Shown here one piece after another: positions 1-10,199 of a stretch of 64,000 nucleotides of DNA (position 1 is the first letter of the stretch; every line of letters begins with the position of its first letter). Under the pieces are notes generated by a model. The model saw only the letters and a program-made list of their open reading frames with translations. It made no database searches and was not told where the DNA came from. Source of the DNA: Platerodrilus igneus (lineage: Eukaryota > Arthropoda > Insecta > Coleoptera > Lycidae); contig JARFIW010000593.1 in the NCBI GenBank assembly GCA_036346225.1, positions 2,365,506 through 2,429,505 of the forward strand, given 5' to 3'. A program made the position numbers and the translations under genes.

Positions 1-639
1 TAATTCTGAAGAAATGTTTTCGATTTCTGATACTTTTGCCACCATAGAGTTTCAAGGTTCTCAATTAAGTTTGTGATATTAGAGATGTCGTGCGCAACTA
101 CGATTTATATTGTGATAAGAGATCACGAAAGGTCTTTAAAACCCAAATTCTACAAATAAAAACCCACTAAAATATAAAAGAAACCGGAAAGAATAGGAAG
201 TCTCCGAAAATTCATTGTTGCACCCAGTATAATGCAAGAGTACTTTTTAGCCATTAAAGTGCAAAGCAAAAACGCAATTCCGTGCGTATAAATAATAACC
301 CTGTATAATAATTCTATTGTAAATACATAGCCATTAATGTGAAAAGCAAAACCCACTTCCCATGTATTTAAAAGACCCTAATTTTAAATCGATAATTCAA
401 CCGTGTGTATAAAAGTTAAGCCGTATTTGTAAAAATAATTAATCATTACGAAATACTGTAAAACGAATTTCAATCTTTAAAAGATGTAAACTATATACTT
501 ATGCAAATCGACCATTTTCCAGCATTATAAATACAAAGCCATTCATTTGTTATAAAAATTCACTTTTCCGTGCATAAAATACTCGCTTAATTACTATAAG
601 AACCATATCAATTTTGATAACGCTTTAATCTTTATAAGT
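1..639. other. AT-rich DNA, no gene recognised
   Basis: I see no gene, RNA or clear repeat here. The short open frames lack family motifs and look like chance frames in AT-rich DNA. Confidence 0.5.
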
Positions 640-985
640 AATTTTGTGTATAGAAAATATGTTTTAGTTACCGTGAAAGCAAAGGTTTTCTTATTACAAT
701 TATAAAAATGCAAATCGTTTCCATTATAAGGCAAATAAAGTTTTAGCTAATCATATAATTGATTCACGTGCGTGTACAACAGAAACTCATTTTTTAATAG
801 AAAGAATTTGTCGAAGTTTCAAGCTAAAATAGGAAAAATACGTCATCTGTACTTAGAACTACTTAAATACCTAATTAATAAATAAACATTTATTCTAAGA
901 AGCCGCGCGATTAACAAAAACGTCCTAAAATCGATTTTATTATCTTTCGGATTACTACATAATAGTATGCCATGTCACAATAACC
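640..985 (+). repeat. Dispersed repeat, copy A (partner at 30510-30825)
   Basis: This stretch aligns in the same orientation with 30510-30825. Shared blocks occur in the same order, including 'aaacatttattctaagaa', 'gtacttagaac', 'attatctttcg' and 'cacaataacctt'. It runs directly into the Gypsy integrase scrap; copy B lies in the spacer of a foldback with no integrase beside it. It could be an old LTR or part of another element. I recognise no coding potential. Confidence 0.6.
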
Positions 986-1447
986 TTATGTGTTAGAGAA
1001 GGGCAGGACAGCGCGCGAGTTATGTATCCCCCAATTTACCTATATATATATATACCTATTTAAAAATTGTAGAAATCCGTATCTAGAGTTAGAACCCCCT
1101 ACTATTGAGTGGAAAATAGTAGTGCCCAAATCTCACCGAATTGACATCATACGTCAGAGCCATGATAGCGCTACGGCTGGACATTTGGGTGTGTTTAAAA
1201 CCTATCATCGTCTTATGAATAATTACTTTTGGCCAAAAGCCAAAAACGATGTTAGTAAATATGTACGGAATTGCCCCTCCTGCGTTGCGTGAAAGGTGGA
1301 ATAAAAACTCCCCGCTGGTCTAATGTTAGGACGCTCGGATATAGCCCGTCCGTGGGAACTCATATTTGTAGATATAGTTGGCCCCTTTCCTAGGTCTACT
1401 TCAGGTTATAAGTATGTTTTAAGTGTTAAGGATTACCTGAGTGCGTG
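986..1447 (+). pseudogene. Gypsy-type integrase fragment (Pol), truncated
   Basis: The open part at 990-1292 carries an integrase zinc-binding domain in the order H...H...C..C: 'HDSATAGHLGVFKTYHRL' is followed by a Y-FWP block and then 'CPSC'. A frameshift near 1292 moves the reading to another frame, where about 1322-1447 gives the start of the DDE core, 'RPWELIFVDIVGPFP', including the first catalytic Asp. Integrases of Ty3/Gypsy retrotransposons insert the cDNA into host DNA. Only the N-terminal domain and the start of the core remain; a palindrome beginning at 1439 replaces everything downstream. No protease, RT or LTR was recognised nearby. Family is clear; the subfamily is not. Confidence 0.85.
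1041..1054. repeat. Short (TA)7 tract
   Basis: This short TA run lies inside the integrase-like frame and encodes alternating Tyr-Ile. Local slippage is the likely cause. Confidence 0.7.
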
Positions 1448-1745
1448 AGAAATTTCCTAGTTTGATTTCGCGGGAGGCGTACAGTTCCGATTTAGGTGGC
1501 GCTCTCCAAGACTCTTGTTCACCGTGTCGACCTTAGGTTATTTGTATCTTGGTGCAAATTCCCACTCCCCCTCGCCGACCAGAGTCTAGTCGCGGTAAAA
1601 TACGGTTACTCCTGGTCGGCGAGGGGGAGTGGGAATTTGCACCAAGATACAAATAACTTAAGGTCGACACGGTCTTGTAGAGCGTCACCTAAATCGGAAC
1701 TGTACGCCTCCAGCAAAATAAATCTAGGAAATTTATCACGCACTC
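1439..1745. repeat. 307-bp near-perfect palindrome (foldback/MITE-like)
   Basis: The outer ends are complementary: 'gagtgcgtgagaaatttc' at 1439 pairs with the complement ending 'cacgcactc' at 1745. Pairing continues with scattered mismatches through 'gcgtacagttccgatttagg' to the innermost block, 'ggtgcaaattcccactcccc' (about 1550-1570) against 1628-1647, and the Gly/Pro-rich 'ctcgccgaccag'. The loop at about 1586-1608 is short. The element abuts and ends the Gypsy integrase frame. No target-site duplication was visible. It is G+C richer than its surroundings, which suggests an insertion. Confidence 0.85.
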
Positions 1746-1995
1746 TGTAGATGCTTAGTGGACATAACACTCGACAACAAGGAACTACAAATAGCATATA
1801 ATTGTTTACTGACACAAGTTATGGTTTCTAATATTCATACGGTTGTACATAAACATCAATTTTACAACATAACTAGGCTTAAATTCAAGCGCTTGGGTTA
1901 ATGAAACCAACGTACCTTTCAATATGTAACCTACACTTATAAGAAATTAAATAGCTGCAGTATATTTTCATTATGTTCAATTTGTATAAATTTAA

Positions 1996-2591
1996 AATCA
2001 GTCGAACGCTGCTCGCGGTGGTACCAACGCTTGTGCGTACGATTATGCAGATGAAAACGTATATCAAACGAATGCGTACAATAATTCGTTGGTTAAATTA
2101 ATTCCGACGCACAACTATTACAAAAATGATATTAAAATAAATTACAATATCAGTTATAATGTGAGATGGCTCTATAATATTCTCTGCAGGTGGAAATGCT
2201 AGCATGGGTACCAGATTAGCGGCACGTACACTCAAAACATAATATATAACGATCTTACCAGAAAAGATCCTGAGCGCGGTTATCGTAACTTGCAGGTACG
2301 CTTGAGTTAGTATCTTCAACATATAACGGTATCACACCAAAAGACTGCAAAACTACAAACTGCAACTCTAAAAATGTTATAATTAGATGTGATAGGTGTA
2401 TTTACCTTACCGTTTTGCGGTTCCTTTACAAAACGGGCTTAAATCATAACAACGAAACTCGATGTAATAAACGAGTTTTAAAATGTGTGTCCTACAAAGA
2501 TAACAACTGTATGAAGTTTACGTGTATAAAAATTATAAATAACCTTACCACGAACTTCTATAAAATTCTCAAAAGAGCAGAGCAAATATAA
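1996..2591 (+). pseudogene. Decayed reading frame(s), Cys-rich 3' part, unidentified
   Basis: Consecutive open stretches on the + strand pass from frame to frame: about 1996-2204 (Tyr/Asn-rich), about 2183-2241, about 2243-2310, and 2289-2591. The last is ~100 codons, has no obvious Met start and contains at least eight cysteines before a TAA. Such a staggered run suggests one old gene broken by indels. I do not recognise the family. It does not match the transposase, RT, Gag or integrase motifs seen elsewhere in the window. An endogenous viral origin cannot be excluded but is only a guess. Confidence 0.3.
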
Positions 2592-3300
2592 AATTTCCAC
2601 TAATAATTCGCTCTAAAACAACGGACCATCGATTCCCCAATTAAAATAATAAGGGCGGAACTACAAATTAGTTCAGAATAAGATGCACGCTACCAAGCAT
2701 AGGGATCAAATTCAAGAAAAGAATAAATAATCACGACTTGTATTGAAGCGATAAGAATTCGTTTTATGCACGCTATCAACATACAAGAATTAAAACTTGA
2801 ATTTATGAACGAAACTTGATAAATTACAATAAGGAAATAAACCATAGGCGTCGTATTTGGAACAAAGTATATCTAAAAATTGGGAAAGCGTTACGCAAAA
2901 TTGAACCGTAACACAAATGGATGATGATATTTGTAATTAGGTATTGAATCACATTTAGAGTGGTCATATTTCAGGGGAAATACAGCGTGTTTCCACACTT
3001 GGAATAGAAAATTAAATGGGTGATACAAAACCATCAATCAATCACAAATGTGAAAGATCTAAGAAAAAAAAAATTATAAACCCAAATAAAGAATGTTTTA
3101 AAATTCGCATACGAATTGTTTAAGAACCACTAGTACAAATTCCTAACGTAGTTATGCAACATCATTACAAACTTAAGGTAGGTCAAGTAACGGTGTCGTC
3201 AACTGGGCGCCGACTAGCCTGCAGTTTCTCATTGTAGTTTTAAAACGAAATAAGCCTACCGACCTTAAAGTACTGTCGCTCGTCTTTTAAAACTCTGGGT
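2592..3300. other. AT-rich DNA, nothing recognised
   Basis: No domain, RNA gene or repeat was recognised. The stretch precedes a transposase relic whose untranslated leader may begin near 3300. Confidence 0.4.
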
Positions 3301-3479
3301 ATTTATGAAACAGTAGTTGTTATTGTAACTGCAGAGTGCATTTTGCCGGTTGAGTGAATGTTTGAAAGTGTATTCGAGCACCAGTGGTAGTTGTTTTATC
3401 CTTTAGTGTGTTGTGCTCATTATTATAATTTCTTGTTAGAAATTTTGTTTTACGCGTAGCGAAATAGTTGCCACGCACA

Positions 3480-4445
3480 TGAACGAAAACAGTGAATTGG
3501 TCGACATGCTGCTTAGTCATGGAGAAGCACAGCAAAATTCGCAACTTACATACAGGATGTGTGCTTAAATATTCCCTCATCGGTTTCATCCGGCATCCAG
3601 ACTGTTTGTTAAGTTGACCCACTTAGCCCACTTAGCTACAACCACAAAGAGGTCGAAACGGAGATAGAAACCGACCAGCACGAATCTTAAATGCTGAGGA
3701 AGAAATTTTGAAACTGTTCGACAATTATCCCATCGGCAGCACACGTGACATCGGCCATCTAAATGTTTTTTCAACAACGTGATGGAGAACCCTGTATGAA
3801 GATTCACGTCATCCATTTCTTTATTGTCGAGCGCAAGCTTTAAGACACGTTAATTATGAAAACAGACTTCGCTTTTGTCAGTGGCCACTTCAAACGCAAC
3901 TAACTAGAATTATGTAAATGAAATTTTATTTACAGACGAAACAATATTTACCCGAAATGATGTGTTTAGCCACCATAATAATCAGAATTGGGCTGTTCAC
4001 AATCTCCATGTAGAGAGGCAGTCAAATTTCCCCCGGTGCTTTGCAGTAAACATATGGGAAGCTGTTATAAACTGTCTGTTTGTGGGGCACATGAATAAGC
4101 ATCGAGAATGGATGGAAGAGAGTATTTAGACTTTTTACAGTACACTATGGATGATTATTTGGAAGATGTCCTTTTATCGATATGCCAGCGCATGTGGTTA
4201 TACATGACGAAGCTCCAAGTAATTTTCTTGCGGAAGTGCGTGGATTTTTAAGCGAACAATTTCTGTTGCATGACCCCCGTTCGCCCGGCATTAATCCAAA
4301 CGACTTTTATGTGTGGGGTTTTATGAAATCTGTAGCGTATCCTCTACTCTACACGATGAGGCCATTCAAGACGTTGATGAGTTAAAATTGCGCATTCAAA
4401 ATGCAGCTGCCGTTATAAAAGACGAACAGGGCAATCACTAACGTG
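3480..4445 (+). pseudogene. Mariner/Tc3-like transposase relic (insect DUF4817-type)
   Basis: Pieces in order but in different frames reproduce an insect mariner/Tc3-like transposase. An N-terminal helix-turn-helix region near 3493-3620 has 'SHGEAQQNSQLTYR'. A linker follows at about 3690-3900. The catalytic core follows with 'FTDETIFTRND' near 3937 (first Asp), then 'VNIWEAVI', a 'VVIHDEAPSNF' block (4190-4220; the usual HDGAP motif carries E for G) and 'DPRSPGINPNDFYVWG' near 4275. The protein would cut and paste its own element at TA sites. Several frameshifts and stops make it inactive. No terminal inverted repeats were found. It ends just before a hAT relic on the other strand. Confidence 0.8.
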
Positions 4446-4729
4446 CAATGAATCGCTGTTAACACGTGCACAGTTGTATATTCAGTGTGGTGGTGGAAAC
4501 TTTGAGAATCTTTTGTAGTAGTTTAATGCTGTCGTTCCGTGGTTCTCAAACTGTGGCTTTAAAAGGTAAGATCAACTTTTTGAGTCAAACTATTTTTTGT
4601 GCGTTAGCTTACATTTACTGTGTTTACTATGCCATTTGCATTTCTACCCCAAGATTAGAAACCCGCCGTATAGGGTACGATCTTGTCGATTTCATCGCAT
4701 AAATCTTGAGCTATAATATGTTTTTCATT

Positions 4730-6430
4730 TTTGGATGAATCGTGTAATATACTTTCTATAGATTTACATTTTATAGACCTATTTGATTGATCTGTTTTAA
4801 GGAATGTATTAGGTCGGTGAGAAATTGAAAACTGTGATGTTTTATTTGTTCGAACTCCTCTTCCATTTTTGACAATGCAGTATCCAATATCAAAAAGTAA
4901 AGATTGGGTTTGAATTGGTCTTCTGAATTTTTGGGAGACTTATGTTTACATTCGTAATGAAATAAACGTTATTTTTTGTTCGGCATCTAACAATATTAAC
5001 CGGAGGAAATGAAAGGTCGCAATCGATATCTTCGGCAATATTTTTGACCTGTTCTAAAATATGGATACAACATATATCTGATCTGATATTATATAAATAT
5101 GTTTTGGTTTGCTGTAACATTAAAATAATATTCCTGCATAGTTTTACTTACGATATTAATTTTTGTTAAACACATTATATCACTTAATAATGGAACAAAT
5201 AAATGTAAACGACCTAATTTGTAAAAGTAACAAATTTGCCATATTTCTAGTTTCAGAGTCTCTAGTCATATCAGAATAGACGGTATATAAAGCATAGTAT
5301 ATTTTTGTTAGATTCAATCTAAGAACTTGTAGCGCATACATTCTGCTTTTCTGAAACATGTCTTAGTGTTAAAATAAGAATTTATTTTTTAAGACCTACC
5401 AACGTTTAATAGATGTAGAGAAGAAAACATAAAGCTCATGTACAATAACAAAAAGGCTAGTAGTTTCTAATGACGATTTTACAGCGTTATTGATAACTAA
5501 ATACATACTATGGACCGCATATGGTACATAAAAAGCTCTAAGGGTTTAAATCAAGAATTCTTTTTGCAAACCGTTATTGCGACCCTTCATATTCGCACCA
5601 TTATCATAACCCTGAATCTTAACTTTTAATAGTTATATTATTTCAGGTCTTATTTTTTTGTTTTAAAAGGAAAACATTCATTTTGAATATGAACACCTAA
5701 ATAATGAGGCATATTTGATAGATTTCCATTAATTCTAGTGATGTGGTCTGATATAGTATCATTAAACTCTGCAATATTTTTTCCTCTAAAACTCAAATTT
5801 TGTCCGGCTAAGAAGTTATCGGTATAAATTATAATTTTTAACACAGAAACCCATATCTTTTTCCATATTTATCAATATCTCATTGAGTGAATCAGTAGTT
5901 GTAGAATAATTCGATTTATTTAAAACAATTCAAGATTTCCTATTAGAAATGTGACCTATTAATTTTGCATATCGTTCTACAATTTGTGAATAAATGTCCC
6001 CAATCGTTATATCCATCAATAAAAGCAATAGAAAAAGTTTTAAATATTTTGCAAAGAAAACAAGATACACAATCTTTTAATTTTTGAATACACTAGCCAA
6101 ACTCTTGGAATTATTTCCCCGTAACTCAATGTTTTCTATGATAAATAGATGAGAAACCTCTATTATCTTTATTTATAGCAAAGTTTTCATCCGCTTCCGT
6201 AACTTGGGTACGGCCTAACTCTATTAAAGTTAATTTAATTTTGTCCGATAGGACGGACGGCTAATTGCTAACATTCTTATAAACATCATATTTATAAGAA
6301 GTATGAATATCTTTAGAACTTATTACTCCCAGACAACCCCCGATTTTCTAAGTCGTCTTTAATCACGGATTCGCAGGTTTCAGGACTTGGCTCTCCCATT
6401 AAAACGCCTTCCATTAGAGTTGTTTGATGA
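4730..6430 (-). pseudogene. hAT transposase relic, ZMYM1-like (copy 1)
   Basis: Read on the minus strand, fragments follow the order of ZMYM1-like hAT proteins. A TTF-type zinc-binding region near 6050-6200 has 'CVSCFLCKIF'. 'NLSFRGKN' lies at about 5780. The segment at 5330-5600 carries 'GYDNGANMKGRNNGLQ' followed by 'VPYAVHSMYLVINNAV', the usual catalytic block. Near 5000, 'NIAEDIDCDLSFPP' precedes a C-terminal tail with 'FDILDTALSKMEEEF' near 4870. The family mobilises DNA with 8-bp target duplications. Frameshifts and stops are numerous. The C-terminal dimerisation domain is not recognisable, and no terminal repeats were found. A second relic of the same family lies at 34890-36450 on the same strand. 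Confidence 0.8.
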
Positions 6431-6569
6431 ATATTGAACTTCTTTTTGCTTAAAACATGTCCAGATAAGTGAAAGGTGTGTCTGGTAGCAAAATAGCCCA
6501 AGAGCGATGAAAAAGTCACGATGTATATAGACACAATTATGTGCAGTATGAGTAAAGAATGCAAGGTAA

Positions 6570-7090
6570 TTGGTTGTTGTTATTACGCTGTTAATGTTGT
6601 TAAAACTCTCACTGATTTCTAGTTTCTCTAACTTCTTACTAGGAAAAAAAAATGAATTTTAGCTATCAATTATGATTAGTTGAAATTGACAATATATTTC
6701 TTCTTAATGTTCGGCTACTGCTGAACGACTGTGGTGGATAGCCATTGTGTTCGTTTGCCTTAGAGTGTGCCGATTGCTTAGTGATCCAATGTATACTATA
6801 CCACTACAGGTATGCTATAAATACCTGAAACTTTGCGACTATTTTCAGAAATCGTTACGGAATGGTAGTATTTGTGAGATTTTTGATGGGATTGTAAATG
6901 GGGTTTATGTTATCTTCGAAACACTTCATCAACGTGTCCGTTACCTTAATTACATACGGTAAAACTGTCAAAAATATGCATTGAAATAGCGTTGAAATGT
7001 AACATATTGGGTTGGGGAAAACACGCATCCTTTTCCAAAAAGACTGGATTTTGGATGGGACGGTTCCTTGGCAAGGTGCTCTGCCTATGA
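6570..7090. other. No gene recognised
   Basis: The open frame at 6747-6962 shows no family motif. The stretch separates the hAT relic from the Penelope relic. Confidence 0.4.
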
Positions 7091-7179
7091 AATCTCATTC
7101 GCACGGTAAATTATAGAGTAAATTACTACGGATTTTTGGAACTAATGATTAGAAAAAGGGCATGCGAGTATGCTCTTTC

Positions 7180-7256
7180 GTGCGTGCGTGTGCGCGTGCG
7201 TGTGTGTGTACGCGTGCGTGTGCGTGCGGACGTACATGTGTGTGTGTGTGTGTGGT
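7180..7256. repeat. (TG)n/(CG TG) microsatellite
   Basis: Alternating GT/GC runs, ending with a (TG)10-like block, sit where the Penelope RT would encode a His-Thr pair (CACACN). This is a plausible seed for CA expansion. Confidence 0.9.
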
Positions 7257-7800
7257 TGTGTTTTCTGGTTGTGTTTACGATAGGTAAATGGTCAGAAAGA
7301 ACATCAAGAAACAGCAATATTCCATTCTTTTAAATTTCCATAGTAGATTTTATACCTTTGTGGATGCTAAAACGGTTGTAATGTGTTTGTTCACCGTGAG
7401 ATCAAACCACAATAACGTCATCTACATACTGAAAGCACACGTTAAGTTCAGCATATGAGGATTCCTTAGTTAGAGTTGCAAATGACTGACTGACTCCTTC
7501 TATAGAAGTGTGTTTATAAAACTGTCTGCATACAACAATATCTGAGGATGTCAAGCCTTTATATATATGGTAATCAGATGTTCAGTATCATCATCTTACC
7601 GAAAAAGTTTTACTATGGGTATAGTATCGTCTACTTTTGTAGATACACATGACATGTCAAGTTTGGCCAGATTATCATCAGAATTAAGGGCGGTACCTGC
7701 AATTAGCTGGATGAAACGGATGGAGTCCAAACCATGAAGTGAAACATTGCCACCATAAGTATTTAAAAAGTTTGCCAGGTATTTTACAAAAAAAAAAAGG
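7180..7800 (-). pseudogene. Penelope-like element reverse transcriptase relic
   Basis: The minus strand carries ordered fragments of a Penelope-type RT. 'KLDMSCVSTKVDDTIPIVK' near 7600-7660 resembles the conserved 'SFDVxSLFTNVP' region (motif A). 'YVDDVIVVWSHGEQT' (with one stop) near 7390-7425 is motif C, with the catalytic Asp pair. 'FLDVL' near 7300 is the following 'PFLDVLV' motif. Penelope elements encode an RT plus a GIY-YIG endonuclease and reverse-transcribe their RNA at a nicked target. Stops and frameshifts are present, and the thumb and endonuclease are absent, replaced by a (CA/TG)n stretch. The match is by motif order; confidence is moderate. Confidence 0.6.
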
Positions 7801-8121
7801 AACGTATACCAAAACCATTCGTTTTACAGTTTTTACTCAATAATGTTTAAGCCGAATGCCATGTTTGATAATCAATAATTCTGCAAATGAAATACACCCG
7901 TGTGGTAATAAATTCATTTTCACAGGACCTATTTTAAAACCTAGAAATTCAATGTAAACTATAATAAAACAACGAGAAATAAAATAAGTACTTCTACGCA
8001 GCAGGTTTTATGACTGTAGCAGCACCAAGTGTTCCTATAGTTCTTACTGCAAGCAGCGGCCTCCACTACCGTAATGTTACTTCAACAACGATAAACCTGT
8101 TTTACAGTGGTTTTAAATGTC

Positions 8122-8209
8122 GTAAACCGTGTAGCAACCGCATAATATAAAAATGCACTTAGAAGACAGTAAGATCGTTTTCGCATTATGCGGTTGCGAC
8201 ACGGTTTAC
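8122..8209. repeat. Hairpin with 25-bp arms
   Basis: The arm at 8122-8146 (starting 'gtaaaccgtgt') is complementary to 8185-8209 except for one mismatch, around a 38-nt loop. It could be a small foldback remnant or a structured RNA. No coding frame supports it. Confidence 0.8.
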
Positions 8210-8431
8210 CGCATGCGATAAACTGTCGGGAAAACAGGACGTTGTTTTCACATAAAATATCGTTCAGGCTTGTAGTTCGACGTTGACAGATTGTATAGGT
8301 AGTGGTGAGTTTAATCATAATGAAAAGAAGAAGTGTGGTTATTTTAACATTAATGCAGTATAGAATGAAAAAACAGGAATTAAACATCAAAAATATTGAG
8401 TGCATTCGTTAATAAAATTCTATCAGGTAAA

Positions 8432-8560
8432 TTATTTTATAATTGTACCGCTTCTTCGACATCTTTTACCCAGGTAATCATTAAGTACAGCTATCTGGCA
8501 ACCTCGTTCGGCTAAATCCATCGCCGCATGGCGACAAGTGTGAGAGCACCCATTTACTTC
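8432..8560 (-). pseudogene. Tyrosine-recombinase-like C-terminal fragment, split by the foldback
   Basis: On the minus strand an open frame ends with TAA at 8432-8434. It reads 'SHTCRHAAMDLAERGC', then 'LNDYLGKR', then 'CRRSGTI'. The spacing H-x-x-R-H ... LA-x-x-G ... YLG-[HK]-R matches the C-terminal catalytic box of phage-integrase-type tyrosine recombinases (His, Arg, then the LGH motif). The tyrosine nucleophile expected shortly after is not seen. The stretch is clearly G+C richer than its surroundings. The foldback at 8563-11433 separates it from a G+C-rich patch at 11443-11600 that would lie upstream in reading direction; joining the two gives no clean long frame. Bacterial origin, another mobile element or chance similarity all remain possible. 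Confidence 0.35.
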
Positions 8561-8562
8561 TA
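8554..8562 (+). other. Target-site duplication, left copy (TTACTTCTA)
   Basis: This 9-bp sequence occurs immediately outside both ends of the foldback element (8554-8562 and 11434-11442), identical in both. A 9-bp duplication is characteristic of Mutator/Phantom-related and Foldback elements. Confidence 0.92.
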
Positions 8563-8609
8563 ACCGATGTGAACCTGGCGCCCAACTTCATCAAAAATGT
8601 TTATATCAA

Positions 8610-9350
8610 TAACCAGGTGTACAGAATCGTTTGTACCCGTTTGTACCACTTTTCATTTCGTTTGTACCTCAACGGGAACCAGGTTAGCGTTTTGAAGTTT
8701 CGAATAACGTTAAACGGTACAACACTATCTTTCAAGATATCGAAATCGACCAGGTGACTCGAAGGAGAATCGTTTGTGCCTGTTGCACCTCTTTTCATTT
8801 CGTTTGTACTCAACGGGAACCGAGGTAGCGTTTTGAGTTTCGAAATAACGTTTAAACGGTACATACGCTATCTTTCAAGATATCGAAATCGACCAGGTGG
8901 ACTCGAGGAGAATCGTTTGTACCTGTTTGCCTCTTTCATTTCGTTTGTACCTCAACGGAACCGAGGTAGCGTTTTGAAGTTTCGGAAAAACGTTTAAACG
9001 GCATACGCATCTTTCAAGATATCGAAACGACCAGGTGACTCGAAGAGAATCGTTTGTACCTGTTTGACCTCTTTTCATTTCGTTTGTCCTCAACGGGAAC
9101 CGAGGCGTTTTGAGTTTCGAATAACGTTTAAACGGCAACATCTTTCAGATACGACATGACCATGGACTCGAGGAGATCGTTTGACCTGTTTGCTCTTTCA
9201 TTTCGTTTGTACCTCAACGGGAACCGAGGTAGCGTTTTGAGTTTCGGTAAATAACGTTTAAAGTACATCTTCAAATATTGAAACGCACTGGACTCGAAGG
9301 AGAATCGTTTGTACTGTTTACTTTCATTTCGTTTTATCAACGAACGAGGT
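8610..9350 (+). repeat. Left tandem array of the foldback, six eroded units
   Basis: The marker 'aacggga' or its variants recurs at 8671, 8812, 8954, 9092, 9216 and 9339. Spacing shrinks from ~141 to ~123 bp, against 151-152 bp in the right array. The unit contains 'tttcatttcgtttgtacctc', 'gaagtttcg' and 'tctttcaagatatcgaaa'. Almost all differences from the right-array unit are missing bases rather than substitutions, and they increase inwards. Open frames in this array are by-products of the repeat. Confidence 0.9.
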
Positions 9351-10199
9351 TGCTGTTGAGTTGGTCATATGATGTTTTAGAGTATCCCAAATAGATACTC
9401 AAATCGTCTATGTTTTCCTGCATTATCGACTTTTGGACGTGTGCAGATTTATTCCATTTTGTTTTTGTTTTTGGTTTCGTTTATGTTTTTTTTATTATGT
9501 TAATTGTTATCGTTTATTTTATTATTTAGTAATTTTATAATAAATTTATGTAGTTATAGAGTATTCTTATAAATCATAAAGAGACAGTACAATAGACGTA
9601 ATATACATTTTACTGTATTATAGAATATTTATATAGGATACTCTTTTACGATAAAAGAGTATTCTTGATGATAGTAAAAGTAATATAGAGGCCTTATTAC
9701 TTTACTCAAAATCATGTCGTTATGTTTCCCAATTTCCTGATATTCGACGACAGTGTGCAATATAATGTCCTATCTCTAGTTTATTGGTACCACCGACATA
9801 TTCTATCATCATCAAGAACTCTTTTACAAAAAAAAAGAGTATCCCTCTTAATATTCATAAAACAGTAAAATAACTGTATTACATTTTACGTCTGCATGTA
9901 ATGAAATACGAATTGTTCTCTTTATTATTTTATTCTAAAATTACTAATTATAACAATTAACACACATTAAATTTTTAATAACAAATATAAAATAAATATA
10001 ACAAAAACATAAACGAAACAAAACGTTTCAAACAAAAAATAAAACAAAAACCAATAAAAAAACCAAAAATCAAAAAAAAAAACAAAAAACAAAAATGGAA
10101 CTAGAATCCTGCCACGTCCTCGCAGATAGTTCTGGATAATGCTAAGCGCAGGAATACAACACAGCAGACGATTCCCTTTCGAGTCCTCATGCTCATTTT

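Noticed and set aside
1996..2591. Naming the decayed Cys-rich frames as an endogenous viral gene
   Set aside because: A few motifs suggested a viral origin, but nothing seen in the sequence is strong enough to name a family.
7126..7333. Open frames over the GT/CA microsatellite on both strands
   Set aside because: Low-complexity His-Thr or Val-Arg repeats; only the minus-strand 'FLDVL' part belongs to a recognisable RT relic.
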